Source: JANQLU01 sp964434955 (GTDB lineage Bacteria; Planctomycetota; Planctomycetia; Pirellulales; Pirellulaceae). Taken from it: a stretch of DNA of 38,756 nucleotides. Positions within the stretch are counted from its first letter, which is position 1; the number at the start of each line of letters is the position of its first letter. Location: NCBI GenBank assembly GCA_964434955.1, contig CAYSXI010000025.1, forward strand, positions 1-38,756. The letters run 5' to 3'. Positions 26,714 through 35,500 of the stretch are shown here, in pieces. The notes beneath the pieces are model-generated. The model saw only the letters and a program-made list of their open reading frames with translations. It was not told the origin of the DNA and searched no databases. The position numbers and the translations under genes are program-made.

Positions 26714-27937
26714 ATGAATGTCATTTTTGTTGAACCCGCCTTCCCGGCGAACCAACGGGATTTTGTTCGCGGGTTGAAAGAAGCCGGAGCGAACGTGATC
26801 GGTATCGGCGAATCGTCGCGCGAATCCCTGGATGGCGAGTTGAAGAGTTGGCTGTTGGAATACATTCAAGTCGGATCGGTTTGCGATGAAGCCGCAATGA
26901 TCGAGGCCGTAAAGTTCGTCCAGAGCAAGATGTGGGTGGACCGACTGGAAGCAACGGTCGAAGCCCACATTCTTCCGACCGCCCGCGTCCGAGAAGCCTG
27001 CACCATCCCGGGACTTTCGTATCAAACCTGTTATTTGTGTCGCGACAAGCCAGCGATGAAGGAGGCCTTGAGAAAGGCAAATGTTCCTTGCGCTCAATCC
27101 CTTGGGAGTGGAGACGTTGAGGAGATCGTTGAATTTGCCAGGCGAGTCGGCTATCCACTGATTGTGAAACCTCGGTCGGGTGCCGGTGCCGCGGGTACTT
27201 CCCGGGCGGGAGACGAAGTCGAGTTGCGGCAAGCCCTGGAGGCGTCACACGTTGGTCGGGGTGGTGAGGTTGCCGTCGAAGAATTCATCGAAGGTCACGA
27301 GGCATTTTACGACACCCTTTGCGTGGGTGGGCATGTGATTCATGATTTTGTTTCGCATTACTACCCAAATGTCTTGGAGGCGATGCGGACGCGTTGGATT
27401 TCACCGCAAATCGTCGTGACGAATCGAGTCGAAAGCGCGGACCGTTACGGCGAAGTCAAGGAGATGGGGCGACGTGTGATCCAGGCATTGGGAATCACGA
27501 CCGCGGCGACTCACATGGAGTGGTTCTTCGGAAGCAAAGGCTTGAAGTTTTCAGAAATCGGTTGCCGGCCTCCAGGCGTACGCGTTTGGGATTTGTACCA
27601 GATCGGCAACGACTTCGATATTTATCGCGAGTGGGCAAACTTGATTGTGCACGGAACCCCCGGACAGACGCTGTCGCGAAGGTTCTCAACCGGGATTATT
27701 ACTTTTCGACCAGACCGCGATGGGCACATCGCTGGATACGAAGGTCTTGCAGAGATTGAAAGTCGATTCGGCGATTGGATTGTCGATTACCACATTCCTC
27801 CCGAGGGAACGCCCACCCAGGAAGTCGGCGCGGGATACATGGCAAACGCCTGGATGCGATTCAAGCATCCGGACTACGACACCTTGCGGTCGATCATGGA
27901 CGACGCGGGGAAAACGATTCAAGTCCGGGCGCGATAG
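26714..27937 (+). CDS. ATP-grasp domain ligase (paralogue D)
   Basis: A 407-residue ATP-grasp protein similar along its whole length to the two minus-strand paralogues. It begins MNVIFVEPAFPANQRDFVRG, closest to paralogue B. CRDKPAMKEALRKANVPCAQ, VGYPLIVKPRSGAGAAGTS, VEEFIEGHEAFYDTLCVGG, THMEWFFGS and FSEIGCRPPGVRVWDLYQ mark the ATP-grasp fold, and a C-terminal domain with FKHPDYDTLRSIMDDAG ends it. The first acidic/metal motifs are kept, though GARPPGAQ of the paralogues has become GCRPPGVR. It starts 6 bp after the glgA stop, so it depends on glgA expression. Function unknown; ligation of an amine to a carboxylate is expected. Confidence 0.85.
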   Translation: MNVIFVEPAFPANQRDFVRGLKEAGANVIGIGESSRESLDGELKSWLLEYIQVGSVCDEAAMIEAVKFVQSKMWVDRLEATVEAHILPTARVREACTIPGLSYQTCYLCRDKPAMKEALRKANVPCAQSLGSGDVEEIVEFARRVGYPLIVKPRSGAGAAGTSRAGDEVELRQALEASHVGRGGEVAVEEFIEGHEAFYDTLCVGGHVIHDFVSHYYPNVLEAMRTRWISPQIVVTNRVESADRYGEVKEMGRRVIQALGITTAATHMEWFFGSKGLKFSEIGCRPPGVRVWDLYQIGNDFDIYREWANLIVHGTPGQTLSRRFSTGIITFRPDRDGHIAGYEGLAEIESRFGDWIVDYHIPPEGTPTQEVGAGYMANAWMRFKHPDYDTLRSIMDDAGKTIQVRAR

Positions 27938-27944
27938 ATTGCTC

Positions 27945-27976
27945 TTTGCGGAACAGGCTTTTTGCGGAACAGGCTC
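27945..27976. repeat. 16-bp tandem duplication after the ATP-grasp gene
   Basis: TTTGCGGAACAGGCT occurs at 27945-27959 and again at 27961-27975, a 16-bp tandem duplication eight bases after the stop codon. The remainder of this gap (27977-28090) holds nothing I recognise. Confidence 0.75.
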
Positions 27977-28090
27977 GTTCGGATTCAGCTTGCCGATTCT
28001 CGTCGCCCAAACAGGGGCAACTTCCCTATCGCTGCCGCGCTGGGGCACCCGTTTTGGGCGCCGCCAGACATCGGTTGTTGCCGCCCAAGT

Positions 28091-29377
28091 TTACCGATCG
28101 TCTAATTCGACAAAATCGCGAACGGTGGGACCTGTGTAGATTTGTCTCGGTCGGCAAATTCGCTTGGTTTCCGAAGCGTGCATTTCTTTCCAGTGAGCAA
28201 TCCATCCTGGCAGCCGCCCCATGGCAAACAGCACGGTGAACATCTTTTCGGGGATGCCCAAGGCACGGTAAATGACACCGGAATAAAAGTCGACGTTGGG
28301 ATAAAGTTTACGTTTCACAAAGTACTCGTCGTTCAACGCAACTTCTTCCAGCTTCTTGGCGATTTCGAAAAGTGGATCATCGATGTCCATCTTTTCCAGC
28401 AACCGATCGCAGGCTGATTTGATGATCCGCGCTCGCGGGTCAAAATTCTTGTACACGCGGTGTCCAAAGCCCATCAGGCGGAAGCCATTGTCTTTGTCCT
28501 TCGCCATAGCGACATACTTCTCGACGTCGCCGTTATCGTCCTGAATCCGTTTCAACATATTCACGCAAGCTTCGTTCGCACCGCCGTGGAGCGGACCCCA
28601 AAGGGCACAAATACCGGCGGCAATCGAAGCAAACAAATTTGCGTTGGACGAACCGACCATGCGTACCGTTGAGGTACTGCAGTTTTGCTCGTGATCCGCA
28701 TGAACAATCAGAAGCATGTTGAGCGCGGAAACAAAGTCCGGATCCAACTCGTAAGGCTCGCAAGGAACCGCAAACATCATTTGCAGGAAGTTTTCGCAGT
28801 AGGTCAAATCGTTCTGCGGATAGATGAATGGTTGGCCAATTGATTTCTTGTAGCTGTATGCCGCGATGGTCGGGATCTTGGCCAGCAGGCGATGGATACT
28901 GATTTCCACGTCGGCAGGGTCGAGCGGATTGATCGCATCCTGATAAAAGGTCGACATGGCGCCTACAACCGAAGACAACGTGGCCATCGGATGCGCATCA
29001 CGTGGAAATCCGCGGTAGAAGAATCGAATGTCTTCGTGCAGCATCGTATGCCGCCGAATCGATGCGCGGAACTCGGCCAGTTGATCTCGATTTGGCAACT
29101 CACCATTGATCAAAAGGTACGCGACTTCAACAAAATCGCATTTTTGTGCGAGGTCCTCGATCGGATATCCGCGGTAACGAAGAATTCCCTTTTCGCCGTC
29201 CAAGTAGGTGATGTCGCTACGCGTCGAACCCGTGTTCACATATCCTTCATCGAGCGTGATCATGCCGGTTTGGGCGCGAAGTCGGGAGATATCGAGTCCC
29301 TGTTCGTTTTCCGAACCGACAACCGTGTCGAACTCAATTTCCTGTTCACCACAAACAAGTTTGGCCGTTTGATTCAT
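28091..29377 (-). CDS. gltA: Citrate synthase
   Basis: A 428-residue type II citrate synthase, condensing oxaloacetate with acetyl-CoA at the entry of the TCA cycle. It shows TYLDGEKGILRYRGYPIEDL, HADHEQNCSTSTVRMVGSS with the first catalytic His, LWGPLHGGANEA with the second region, GFGHRVYKNFDPRA with the active-site His, and NVDFYSGVIYRALGIP with the catalytic Asp. ATG 29377 (MNQTAKLVCG) is chosen since it matches the usual family N-terminus; ATG 29407 and an upstream start at 29458 remain possible. It converges with the glgA/ATP-grasp unit, and its promoter should lie in 29378-29613. Confidence 0.95.
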   Translation of the reverse strand: MNQTAKLVCGEQEIEFDTVVGSENEQGLDISRLRAQTGMITLDEGYVNTGSTRSDITYLDGEKGILRYRGYPIEDLAQKCDFVEVAYLLINGELPNRDQLAEFRASIRRHTMLHEDIRFFYRGFPRDAHPMATLSSVVGAMSTFYQDAINPLDPADVEISIHRLLAKIPTIAAYSYKKSIGQPFIYPQNDLTYCENFLQMMFAVPCEPYELDPDFVSALNMLLIVHADHEQNCSTSTVRMVGSSNANLFASIAAGICALWGPLHGGANEACVNMLKRIQDDNGDVEKYVAMAKDKDNGFRLMGFGHRVYKNFDPRARIIKSACDRLLEKMDIDDPLFEIAKKLEEVALNDEYFVKRKLYPNVDFYSGVIYRALGIPEKMFTVLFAMGRLPGWIAHWKEMHASETKRICRPRQIYTGPTVRDFVELDDR

Positions 29378-29527
29378 GGGTTCTTTTCCAGAAACAGCTA
29401 AGGTCATTGATCGCCCCGCAAGAAGGAAAGGACGTGAAGTAGGATCACTTAAAGTCAATTCGTAATTGAGAAAACGCTTAAACGATGTCGAGCCATTCTC
29501 AAACGGTAAGCTGACTACCGGGAGCGG

Positions 29528-29542
29528 TGTTGTTACACAACA
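29528..29542. promoter_or_regulatory. Inverted repeat upstream of gltA
   Basis: TGTTGT and ACAACA form a perfect 6-bp dyad around a 3-base centre, about 150 bp upstream of the gltA start. It has the shape of a transcription-factor operator; no regulator is identified. Confidence 0.3.
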
Positions 29543-29559
29543 TAAGTCTACTGATCATC

Positions 29560-29578
29560 ACCGGATTCGCAATCCGGT
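29560..29578 (-). terminator. Strong hairpin after the prolyl isomerase gene
   Basis: ACCGGATT and AATCCGGT form an 8-bp perfect stem with a 3-base loop, starting 35 bp downstream of the isomerase stop codon on the minus strand. No T-run follows, so it may be a processing or pausing hairpin rather than a classical terminator. Confidence 0.4.
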
Positions 29579-29613
29579 AGATTCGAAATCGGGCAAACAG
29601 AAAACGTTCAGCG

Positions 29614-31350
29614 TTACTTTTTGGATGCCGAGTTTTCGTCATTTTGAAACTCGACCAACGCTTCTTTCATCAGAATTTCGATGGGAATCTGACGTTTGAG
29701 CTTGGCCAAATGCTCTTTGAACGCTGCAGCCCTTTTCTCTTCGAGCATCCTGGCTTTGATTTCGACCTGGGCATCACGGAAGGGTTTGAGTCCCGCCGGC
29801 AATCGTTCGTGGACGCGAATAATATGAAAGCCGATATCGGTTTCAATAATGTCGCTGAGCCGATTCAACGGGATCTCAAAAATGGACTTGTCGAGTTTGG
29901 TTGAGACCAGACTTCCTTTGTTGACCCAACCTTGCTGTCCGCCATCTTTGGCTTTCAGGCCGTGCGACGATTTTTTCGCGACGGCTTCAAAAGAAGCACC
30001 GTAAACAATTTCGTTTCCGAGCTTGGCGATTTCCGCGCGAGCTTTGTTTCGATCTGGAATCTGGGCAAAGGTAATCACGATTTGCTCCCAGCGAGCACGT
30101 TCTTTCACCCGGTACTGGTCCTCGTGTTTTCGATAGTAGTCGAGAATTTCCTGGTGATTGATGTCCGGATTGACATCCACCTTTTCTTTGAGGAAGTAAC
30201 GCACAAATTCATCGTCGATCCATTTTTGGCGGAATCGCCTCAGCGACGCACCTTGGCCTCGCAGGTGGGCATCAAACTCGCCTGCGGATTTCATTTTGTT
30301 CTGTTCAAGCACCGAAGGCAAAACATTGTCATTGAAATGATCGCCGAGCAATTTGAACATTTGGGCCTTGGCCGAGGGGTCCGGCAAATTGCGGACGGTA
30401 TCGACGTACATCAGTTTTGATTCGACGTATTTCTTCAATAACTTGGGAAGCAGTTTTTTACGTTGTTGATCTTTCAGGTTTTGTGGTGCGCCGGCCATGT
30501 ATTTTTCAAGGATTTGATTTGCTTCCAGCATCAGGTCGGCCGCGAAGATGGGTTCGCCTCCAACGATGGCAAGCGTGGCACCACCTTCCATGTATTCACC
30601 CGACGCGGTGGTTGGAATCTTGGTGACCACCGGGCTGCGGTTCATTTTGGCTGAACTGGTGGAGGGCGAAACACTATGCGACATTTGTTTGCCGTCAAAC
30701 TTGGGAGCCGTGTCGGTTTCTTGATTTGGCTTGAAGGCGTCTGGTGTCGACGGTCGGGCAGCCACTCGGGGATTCCCGTTGCCCAGGGATGGTTGAAATT
30801 GTCCCGCGCGACTGGAAGTGTCCGTATTCTTCGGCGGCGTTGAATCGAACATGGGCCGCTGGGGAGTGAATGCGCTGTTCTGCCTTGGGATTGAAGGCAG
30901 CGAGTTGGATTGGTTGTTCGCAAATGCTCCCGTGTTCTTCTTGGCGACTGGCTGAAGCGGGTTGGTCATGCCATTTTGTTTCGCCATTTGACCGGATGGG
31001 GCCGGCGGCTGTTTCGGGTTGAACTTGGGAGCCAGGTTCGACGAAGGATTCGCAGTCGTGTTGGAACCAAACTGAGAATTGTTTTCACGTATCGCAGGCG
31101 TGCCTGGCGGATTTTTCTTTTCAATTTTTCGAGGGACAAGACCGCTGGCCTTGGTATTGAAGTAGGGGTCCGAGGATTCGGTAATCGTACGTTTGATTTT
31201 GGGTTTTGACGTACTACCGCTCGATTGGTTGTTTTGGCCTTTCACGGTTTCTGCGCCGAAACAGAAAGCAAGGTGCAGAGTAACGCCAAAACAGATGATC
31301 GTCCTGAATTGCAACATTCCAGAATCCTTTGGAACTAACTTCGTTTTCAT
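29614..31350 (-). CDS. Secreted parvulin-type peptidylprolyl isomerase
   Basis: A 578-residue exported foldase of the PpiC/SurA type. An N-terminal signal (TIICFGVTLHLAFCFG) precedes a likely cleavage before about residue 35. Residues ~40-255 are low-complexity and rich in Asn, Gln, Pro and Ser. Residues ~260-400 resemble the SurA-like chaperone region (IVGGEPIFAADLMLEANQIL). The parvulin domain at ~410-520 shows RARWEQIVITF, GASFEAVAKKSSHGLKAKDG, QGWVNKGSL, IFEIPLNRLSDIIETDIGFH and IIRVHERL. ATG 31350 is used; ATG 31317 would give a shorter signal peptide. It probably acts in the periplasm, with the long disordered linker possibly spanning or tethering. It lies 92 bp downstream of mfd on the same strand. 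Confidence 0.88.
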   Translation of the reverse strand: MKTKLVPKDSGMLQFRTIICFGVTLHLAFCFGAETVKGQNNQSSGSTSKPKIKRTITESSDPYFNTKASGLVPRKIEKKNPPGTPAIRENNSQFGSNTTANPSSNLAPKFNPKQPPAPSGQMAKQNGMTNPLQPVAKKNTGAFANNQSNSLPSIPRQNSAFTPQRPMFDSTPPKNTDTSSRAGQFQPSLGNGNPRVAARPSTPDAFKPNQETDTAPKFDGKQMSHSVSPSTSSAKMNRSPVVTKIPTTASGEYMEGGATLAIVGGEPIFAADLMLEANQILEKYMAGAPQNLKDQQRKKLLPKLLKKYVESKLMYVDTVRNLPDPSAKAQMFKLLGDHFNDNVLPSVLEQNKMKSAGEFDAHLRGQGASLRRFRQKWIDDEFVRYFLKEKVDVNPDINHQEILDYYRKHEDQYRVKERARWEQIVITFAQIPDRNKARAEIAKLGNEIVYGASFEAVAKKSSHGLKAKDGGQQGWVNKGSLVSTKLDKSIFEIPLNRLSDIIETDIGFHIIRVHERLPAGLKPFRDAQVEIKARMLEEKRAAAFKEHLAKLKRQIPIEILMKEALVEFQNDENSASKK

Positions 31351-31442
31351 ATCGCGCGGGGCAAATTCAATGCCGGACTACGCAGCGGGAACCGAATCGG
31401 TTCAGTGCGCGCAGCGATGCTTGCACGAAAAAGCGGCGGATT

Positions 31443-34400
31443 CTAGTCCTTCGAGGATTTAGGGTGCAAGATTGATTTTACGAGTGCAAGCATCTTATCT
31501 GGAGAGAAGTCATTGGACTTGAGCGTGATGTAGGCGGTCTCGTCGTCGACAATTCTGAGCCGACCCTTCAACTGTTCCGAAAGCTGCTTGATTCGAGGCC
31601 GATTTTCATATCGGAATCCGAGGTATTTTTCATCCATGAATATGGACGTGATTTGCCAAACCGCCGCCTCCAGCTTGACCGCCGCGAGCTTCAACAGCCG
31701 TTTCGCCTCGGACGGCAAGGGCCCAAACCGATCCAGCAACTCATTGCGAATCTGCTTGATTTGCTCGAATTTTTCGAGTCGTGTCAGCCGGCGATACAGG
31801 TCGATCTTGGCTCGACGATCGGAAACGTATTCGTCAGGCAGAAAGGCCTCGAGCGGCAGATCGACATCAACATGCAGCGTCATCTTGCGTGGCATGTTCT
31901 TGGCGACCCGAACCGCGTTCTCAAGCATCGTGCAGTACAGTTCGTAGCCGACCGCCGCAATGTGTCCGCTTTGTTCGGTGCCCAGCAAGTTGCCGGCGCC
32001 ACGAATTTCCAGGTCCCGCATCGCGATGGCAAACCCGGCGCCAATCTCGGAATACTGTTGAATCGCATGAAGCCTTTTGGCAGCAACGGGTGAAACATGT
32101 TTCTTGGGATCGATTAGCAGGTAACAGTAGGCGCGATTCTTGTACCGCCCTACCCTGCCCCGAAGCTGGTGCAGATCGGCCAGACCATAGCGCTCCGCTT
32201 CGTTGATAATCATGGTGTTTGCGTTCGGGATATCGAGTCCGCTTTCAACGATCGTCGTCGCAAGCAGCACATCGAATCTGCCATCGATGAATCCTTTCAT
32301 GACCTCGGAAAGCTCGCCTTCCGGCATTTGACCATGTCCAATTTCAATCGAAACGTCCGGGCAGGCATGCTGGATGTTTTGCTTGATGATGTGAATATCG
32401 TTGACCCGGTTGTGCACAAAATAAACTTGCCCTCCGCGGCCGACTTCGCGCAGAATCGAACGACGGATGAGATCGCTGTCCCAACGAGTCACCCTTGTCT
32501 CGACCGAAAGTCGGTCTTCCGGCGGCGTTTCCAAGTTGGAAATATCGCGAACGCCGACCAGCGACATATGCAAGGTTCGCGGAATGGGAGTCGCCGACAT
32601 GGTCAATACGTCGACTTCCGCTCGCAGCGTTTTAAGGCGCTCTTTGACTTCGACACCGAACCTCTGTTCCTCATCGATGATGACCAAACCCAGGTTTTGG
32701 AACTGCACGTCTTTCGAGGCCAATCGATGAGTACCGACCACAATATCGACGGAACCAGATTTGAGGCCGGCGACAGTGACCTTTTGTTCGGCCGTGGTGC
32801 AAAAGCGGCTGAGTTTTCCAATGTCCAACGGAAACTCAGACATTCGCTCACAAAACGACCGGTAATGTTGCTCGGCAAGAATGGTCGTCGGAACGAGGAC
32901 GGCAACCTGGAAGCCGTTTTCGACGGCTTTGAATGCGGCCCGCATTGCGACCTCCGTCTTTCCGAACCCAACATCGCCGCAAAGAAGTCGGTCCATGGGG
33001 CGTGGCGACTGCATGTCATCTTTGATGGACTGAATGGCCACCATTTGATCGGCCGTTTCGCGATAGGGAAATGAATGTTCAAACTCCATTTGCCAAGGTG
33101 TGTCTTCGGTGTAGCTGATGCCCGGCCGGGACGCCCGTTCGGCTTGAAGTTCGAGCATTTGCGCGGCCAGGTCGGTGACCGCGGACTCGGCCGCTTTCTT
33201 TTGTTTTAGCCAACTTTTTCCGCCAATTTTCGCCAGTGTCGGGCGGGTCTTGGTTCCGCCAATGTATTTCTGGACCAAATCGATCTTGGTGGCGGGAACG
33301 TAAATCCTTGTCCCGCCGTGAAATTCCAAGTCGAGGTGTTCCGTTTTTTGGCCCTCTTTGTCGAGTAACTTCAGTCCTCGATACCGACCAATCCCGTGGG
33401 CCAAATGAACCACCAGGTCGCCGTCATTCAAGTCGACGAAACTATCGATTGCCTTCCCAAGTTTTTGGCCTCGGCGCGTTCTTCGAAGTTCACCCCGGTG
33501 GAAGAGTTGATCGCAACCGAGCGCGATCAGTTTTTCGCTTGGCCAACGAAATCCTTGGTGAACGCAACCAACCGCATAGTGAATCATTCCACGCGACGCG
33601 GATTTGGTTTTCGAAAGAATTTCCTGGACCCGCTGGATTTCGCCTTCGACCCGGGCAACCACGAATAGTTCGTATCCTTCAGCGATCTGGTCAAGTGTCG
33701 AGCGAATCTCGTCCATGTCGCCGCGAAACTTTTCGATCGGCTCCCAGTCGAATCGTGTTTGTTGTTCGAAGGAACCCGCTGCCAATGAATCGATCGTGGC
33801 AACACCAAAATTGCCAAAGCGTTTGGAAATGTCCGAATAGCTTTGGAGGTGGTCTGGTTGAACCGCACGCGCGGAAAACTGATTGGCGACCGATTCAACT
33901 TGAGCCGGGTCAACAACCACGATAATGGAATCTTCCGGAATCAAGTCCAGAAAATTTCCGCCGCAGTTTTGTTCGACACTGGCGACCGAAATTTCCATTT
34001 GCTGAATCGACTCGACACTTTTCTGGTCCGCAACATCAAATTGTCGAAGCGACTCAATTTCATCGTCGAACAATTCGACACGCACGGGATAAGTCCAATC
34101 GGCAGCGAAGATATCAAGAATCCCACCGCGGTGGGAAAATTCGCCCGGTAGTTCAACAGCGGAAGTTTGGTGGAATCGGTTTTCCAGCAGCCAGCGAACG
34201 ATGCCAGGAAGGTCGATTGTCTCACCCACTTTGAGCACCCGCGTATTGGCGGAAAGGTCAGCCGCCGTCGGGCAACCTTGCATCAACGCCGTGGCCGAAG
34301 TCACGATCAAGTCAGGAACCTGTTCGCGGACGATTTCCTTGACCAAACGCAATCGCTCACCAAACTCATAATCCAAAGCAATCTGGTTCGTGAGGCCAAT

Positions 34401-34715
34401 CTGGCAAGCGGGGAACTTCTGAATGCGGGCCCGGCAAAAAGTATCCAGATCGTCAAAAACGTCGTCGGCGGATTTTTGGTCAGCGCAAATCGCCACCACC
34501 GGAGTTTTTTGTGTTCCCAAATCCGTCTGGAACGAGGCGACGAGCGAGGCCAGTGTCAGCGCGCAAGATGATCCCCAGACACCATCGATGGAAACCGTCT
34601 TGCGATGCCTTAGCGCATCGACGGATTCTCGGAAGCTGTCATTGGCGACAATTCGTTGATGAAGCTCAGCAAGCAGGTCGGCTGCTGAAGCGTGAGCGGT
34701 CACTCCCTGTTGCAT
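31443..34715 (-). CDS. mfd: Transcription-repair coupling factor
   Basis: Mfd removes RNA polymerase stalled at DNA damage and recruits UvrA. This 1090-residue form has the N-terminal UvrB-like domains (FHQTSAVELPGEFSHRGGIL, DWTYPVRVELFDDEIESL), the polymerase-interaction domain (GDLVVHLAHGIGRYRGL) and an SF2 translocase with RLLCGDVGFGKTEVAMRAAF (Walker A), LVIIDEEQRFG (Walker B), TMSATPIPRTLHMSL, ATTIVESGLDIPNANTMI and QLRGRVGRYKNRAYCYLL. The C-terminal domain begins near VDVDLPLEAFLPDEYV. ATG 34715 is taken as start; a TTG at 34739 would add eight residues. It is divergent from the DUF937 gene across 135 bp and upstream of the prolyl isomerase gene. Confidence 0.97.
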   Translation of the reverse strand: MQQGVTAHASAADLLAELHQRIVANDSFRESVDALRHRKTVSIDGVWGSSCALTLASLVASFQTDLGTQKTPVVAICADQKSADDVFDDLDTFCRARIQKFPACQIGLTNQIALDYEFGERLRLVKEIVREQVPDLIVTSATALMQGCPTAADLSANTRVLKVGETIDLPGIVRWLLENRFHQTSAVELPGEFSHRGGILDIFAADWTYPVRVELFDDEIESLRQFDVADQKSVESIQQMEISVASVEQNCGGNFLDLIPEDSIIVVVDPAQVESVANQFSARAVQPDHLQSYSDISKRFGNFGVATIDSLAAGSFEQQTRFDWEPIEKFRGDMDEIRSTLDQIAEGYELFVVARVEGEIQRVQEILSKTKSASRGMIHYAVGCVHQGFRWPSEKLIALGCDQLFHRGELRRTRRGQKLGKAIDSFVDLNDGDLVVHLAHGIGRYRGLKLLDKEGQKTEHLDLEFHGGTRIYVPATKIDLVQKYIGGTKTRPTLAKIGGKSWLKQKKAAESAVTDLAAQMLELQAERASRPGISYTEDTPWQMEFEHSFPYRETADQMVAIQSIKDDMQSPRPMDRLLCGDVGFGKTEVAMRAAFKAVENGFQVAVLVPTTILAEQHYRSFCERMSEFPLDIGKLSRFCTTAEQKVTVAGLKSGSVDIVVGTHRLASKDVQFQNLGLVIIDEEQRFGVEVKERLKTLRAEVDVLTMSATPIPRTLHMSLVGVRDISNLETPPEDRLSVETRVTRWDSDLIRRSILREVGRGGQVYFVHNRVNDIHIIKQNIQHACPDVSIEIGHGQMPEGELSEVMKGFIDGRFDVLLATTIVESGLDIPNANTMIINEAERYGLADLHQLRGRVGRYKNRAYCYLLIDPKKHVSPVAAKRLHAIQQYSEIGAGFAIAMRDLEIRGAGNLLGTEQSGHIAAVGYELYCTMLENAVRVAKNMPRKMTLHVDVDLPLEAFLPDEYVSDRRAKIDLYRRLTRLEKFEQIKQIRNELLDRFGPLPSEAKRLLKLAAVKLEAAVWQITSIFMDEKYLGFRYENRPRIKQLSEQLKGRLRIVDDETAYITLKSNDFSPDKMLALVKSILHPKSSKD

Positions 34716-34850
34716 TGGATCCAATCGTATCCGCGCCAATGAATCGCGGAAAGGCGAATCCGTTCAATTTTCCAGAGGCACTTTGCAATTTGCCCAAAAA
34801 CCGCCGACAATCTGGTTTTCATCGATTCATCCAACGCGAGACAAATTCCC

Positions 34851-35435
34851 ATGTCCATCTTCGAGCAGATCACGAATTCAATTGGAGAAAAAGGAGTTTC
34901 TCAAATCGCCAAACAGTTGGGCGGCGATAACGAGTCAATCAGCAAGGCGATTTCCGCCGCGCTTCCGACCGTTCTTGGCGCCATGGGGCGGAAGTCGGGC
35001 GAAAGCGAAGGCCAGGGAATTCTGCAACAGTTTCTCGATGAGAACGATGACGACGCTCCGGAAGATTCAGCAGACTACTTTGAGCAAGGGCATCACGAAA
35101 AACGCGATGTGATGCCGCTTCTTCAAGGCATTTTGGGTGGAAAAAAAGACCGAATCGAGGATGGAATTGGCAAAGCAAGCGGACTCGATAAATCCCAGGT
35201 GGGCAAGCTCATGCAGATGCTGGCTCCCTTGGTGATCAACCATTTATCCAAACAAGGGAAAAAAGAAAATCGCGAAGGCTCATCACTCTTTGAGATGATT
35301 CGAGACGGAGGCAAGGATGCGGAAACCAAATCCGGCAGTGGCGGATTGATGGCCCAGTTTTTTGATCAGGACAATGACGGCGATTTTGACTTGAGCGACG
35401 TGGCAAAGATTGGAATGGGCTTCTTCAAGAAGTAA
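34851..35435 (+). CDS. DUF937 family protein with EF-hand-like tail
   Basis: A 194-residue acidic protein. Residues 1-50 (IFEQITNSIGEKGVSQIAKQ, ISAALPTVLGAMGRK) and ~88-133 (GILGG, SQVGKLMQMLAPLVINHLSK) match the paired helical repeats of DUF937, of unknown function. Residues 172-183 read DQDNDGDFDLSD, which fits a 12-residue EF-hand loop with acidic residues at positions 1, 3, 5, 7, 9 and 12. Calcium binding is therefore likely, though only one loop is present. There is no signal peptide. ATG 34851 begins the conserved domain. The gene is divergent from mfd and convergent with the gene that follows. Confidence 0.8.
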   Translation: MSIFEQITNSIGEKGVSQIAKQLGGDNESISKAISAALPTVLGAMGRKSGESEGQGILQQFLDENDDDAPEDSADYFEQGHHEKRDVMPLLQGILGGKKDRIEDGIGKASGLDKSQVGKLMQMLAPLVINHLSKQGKKENREGSSLFEMIRDGGKDAETKSGSGGLMAQFFDQDNDGDFDLSDVAKIGMGFFKK

Positions 35436-35500
35436 GGCAAAACGCGAATGCCCCGATGCCGATAAAGCCTTACATACGTGAATTCGACCAACCTGTTGGG

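Noticed and set aside
25970..27232. Minus-strand open frame of 420 codons
   Set aside because: It is antisense to glgA and the ATP-grasp gene, both clearly recognised, and has no family motif.
18401..27937. Cyanophycin synthetase/cyanophycinase locus
   Set aside because: None of the ATP-grasp proteins has the size or the additional Mur-ligase-like domain of cyanophycin synthetase.
29551..29596. tRNA-like anticodon arm (CCGGA-loop-TCCGG with U33 and A37 positions) followed by ATTCGAAAT
   Set aside because: No matching T-stem, D-arm or acceptor stem can be folded around it; the hairpin alone explains the sequence.
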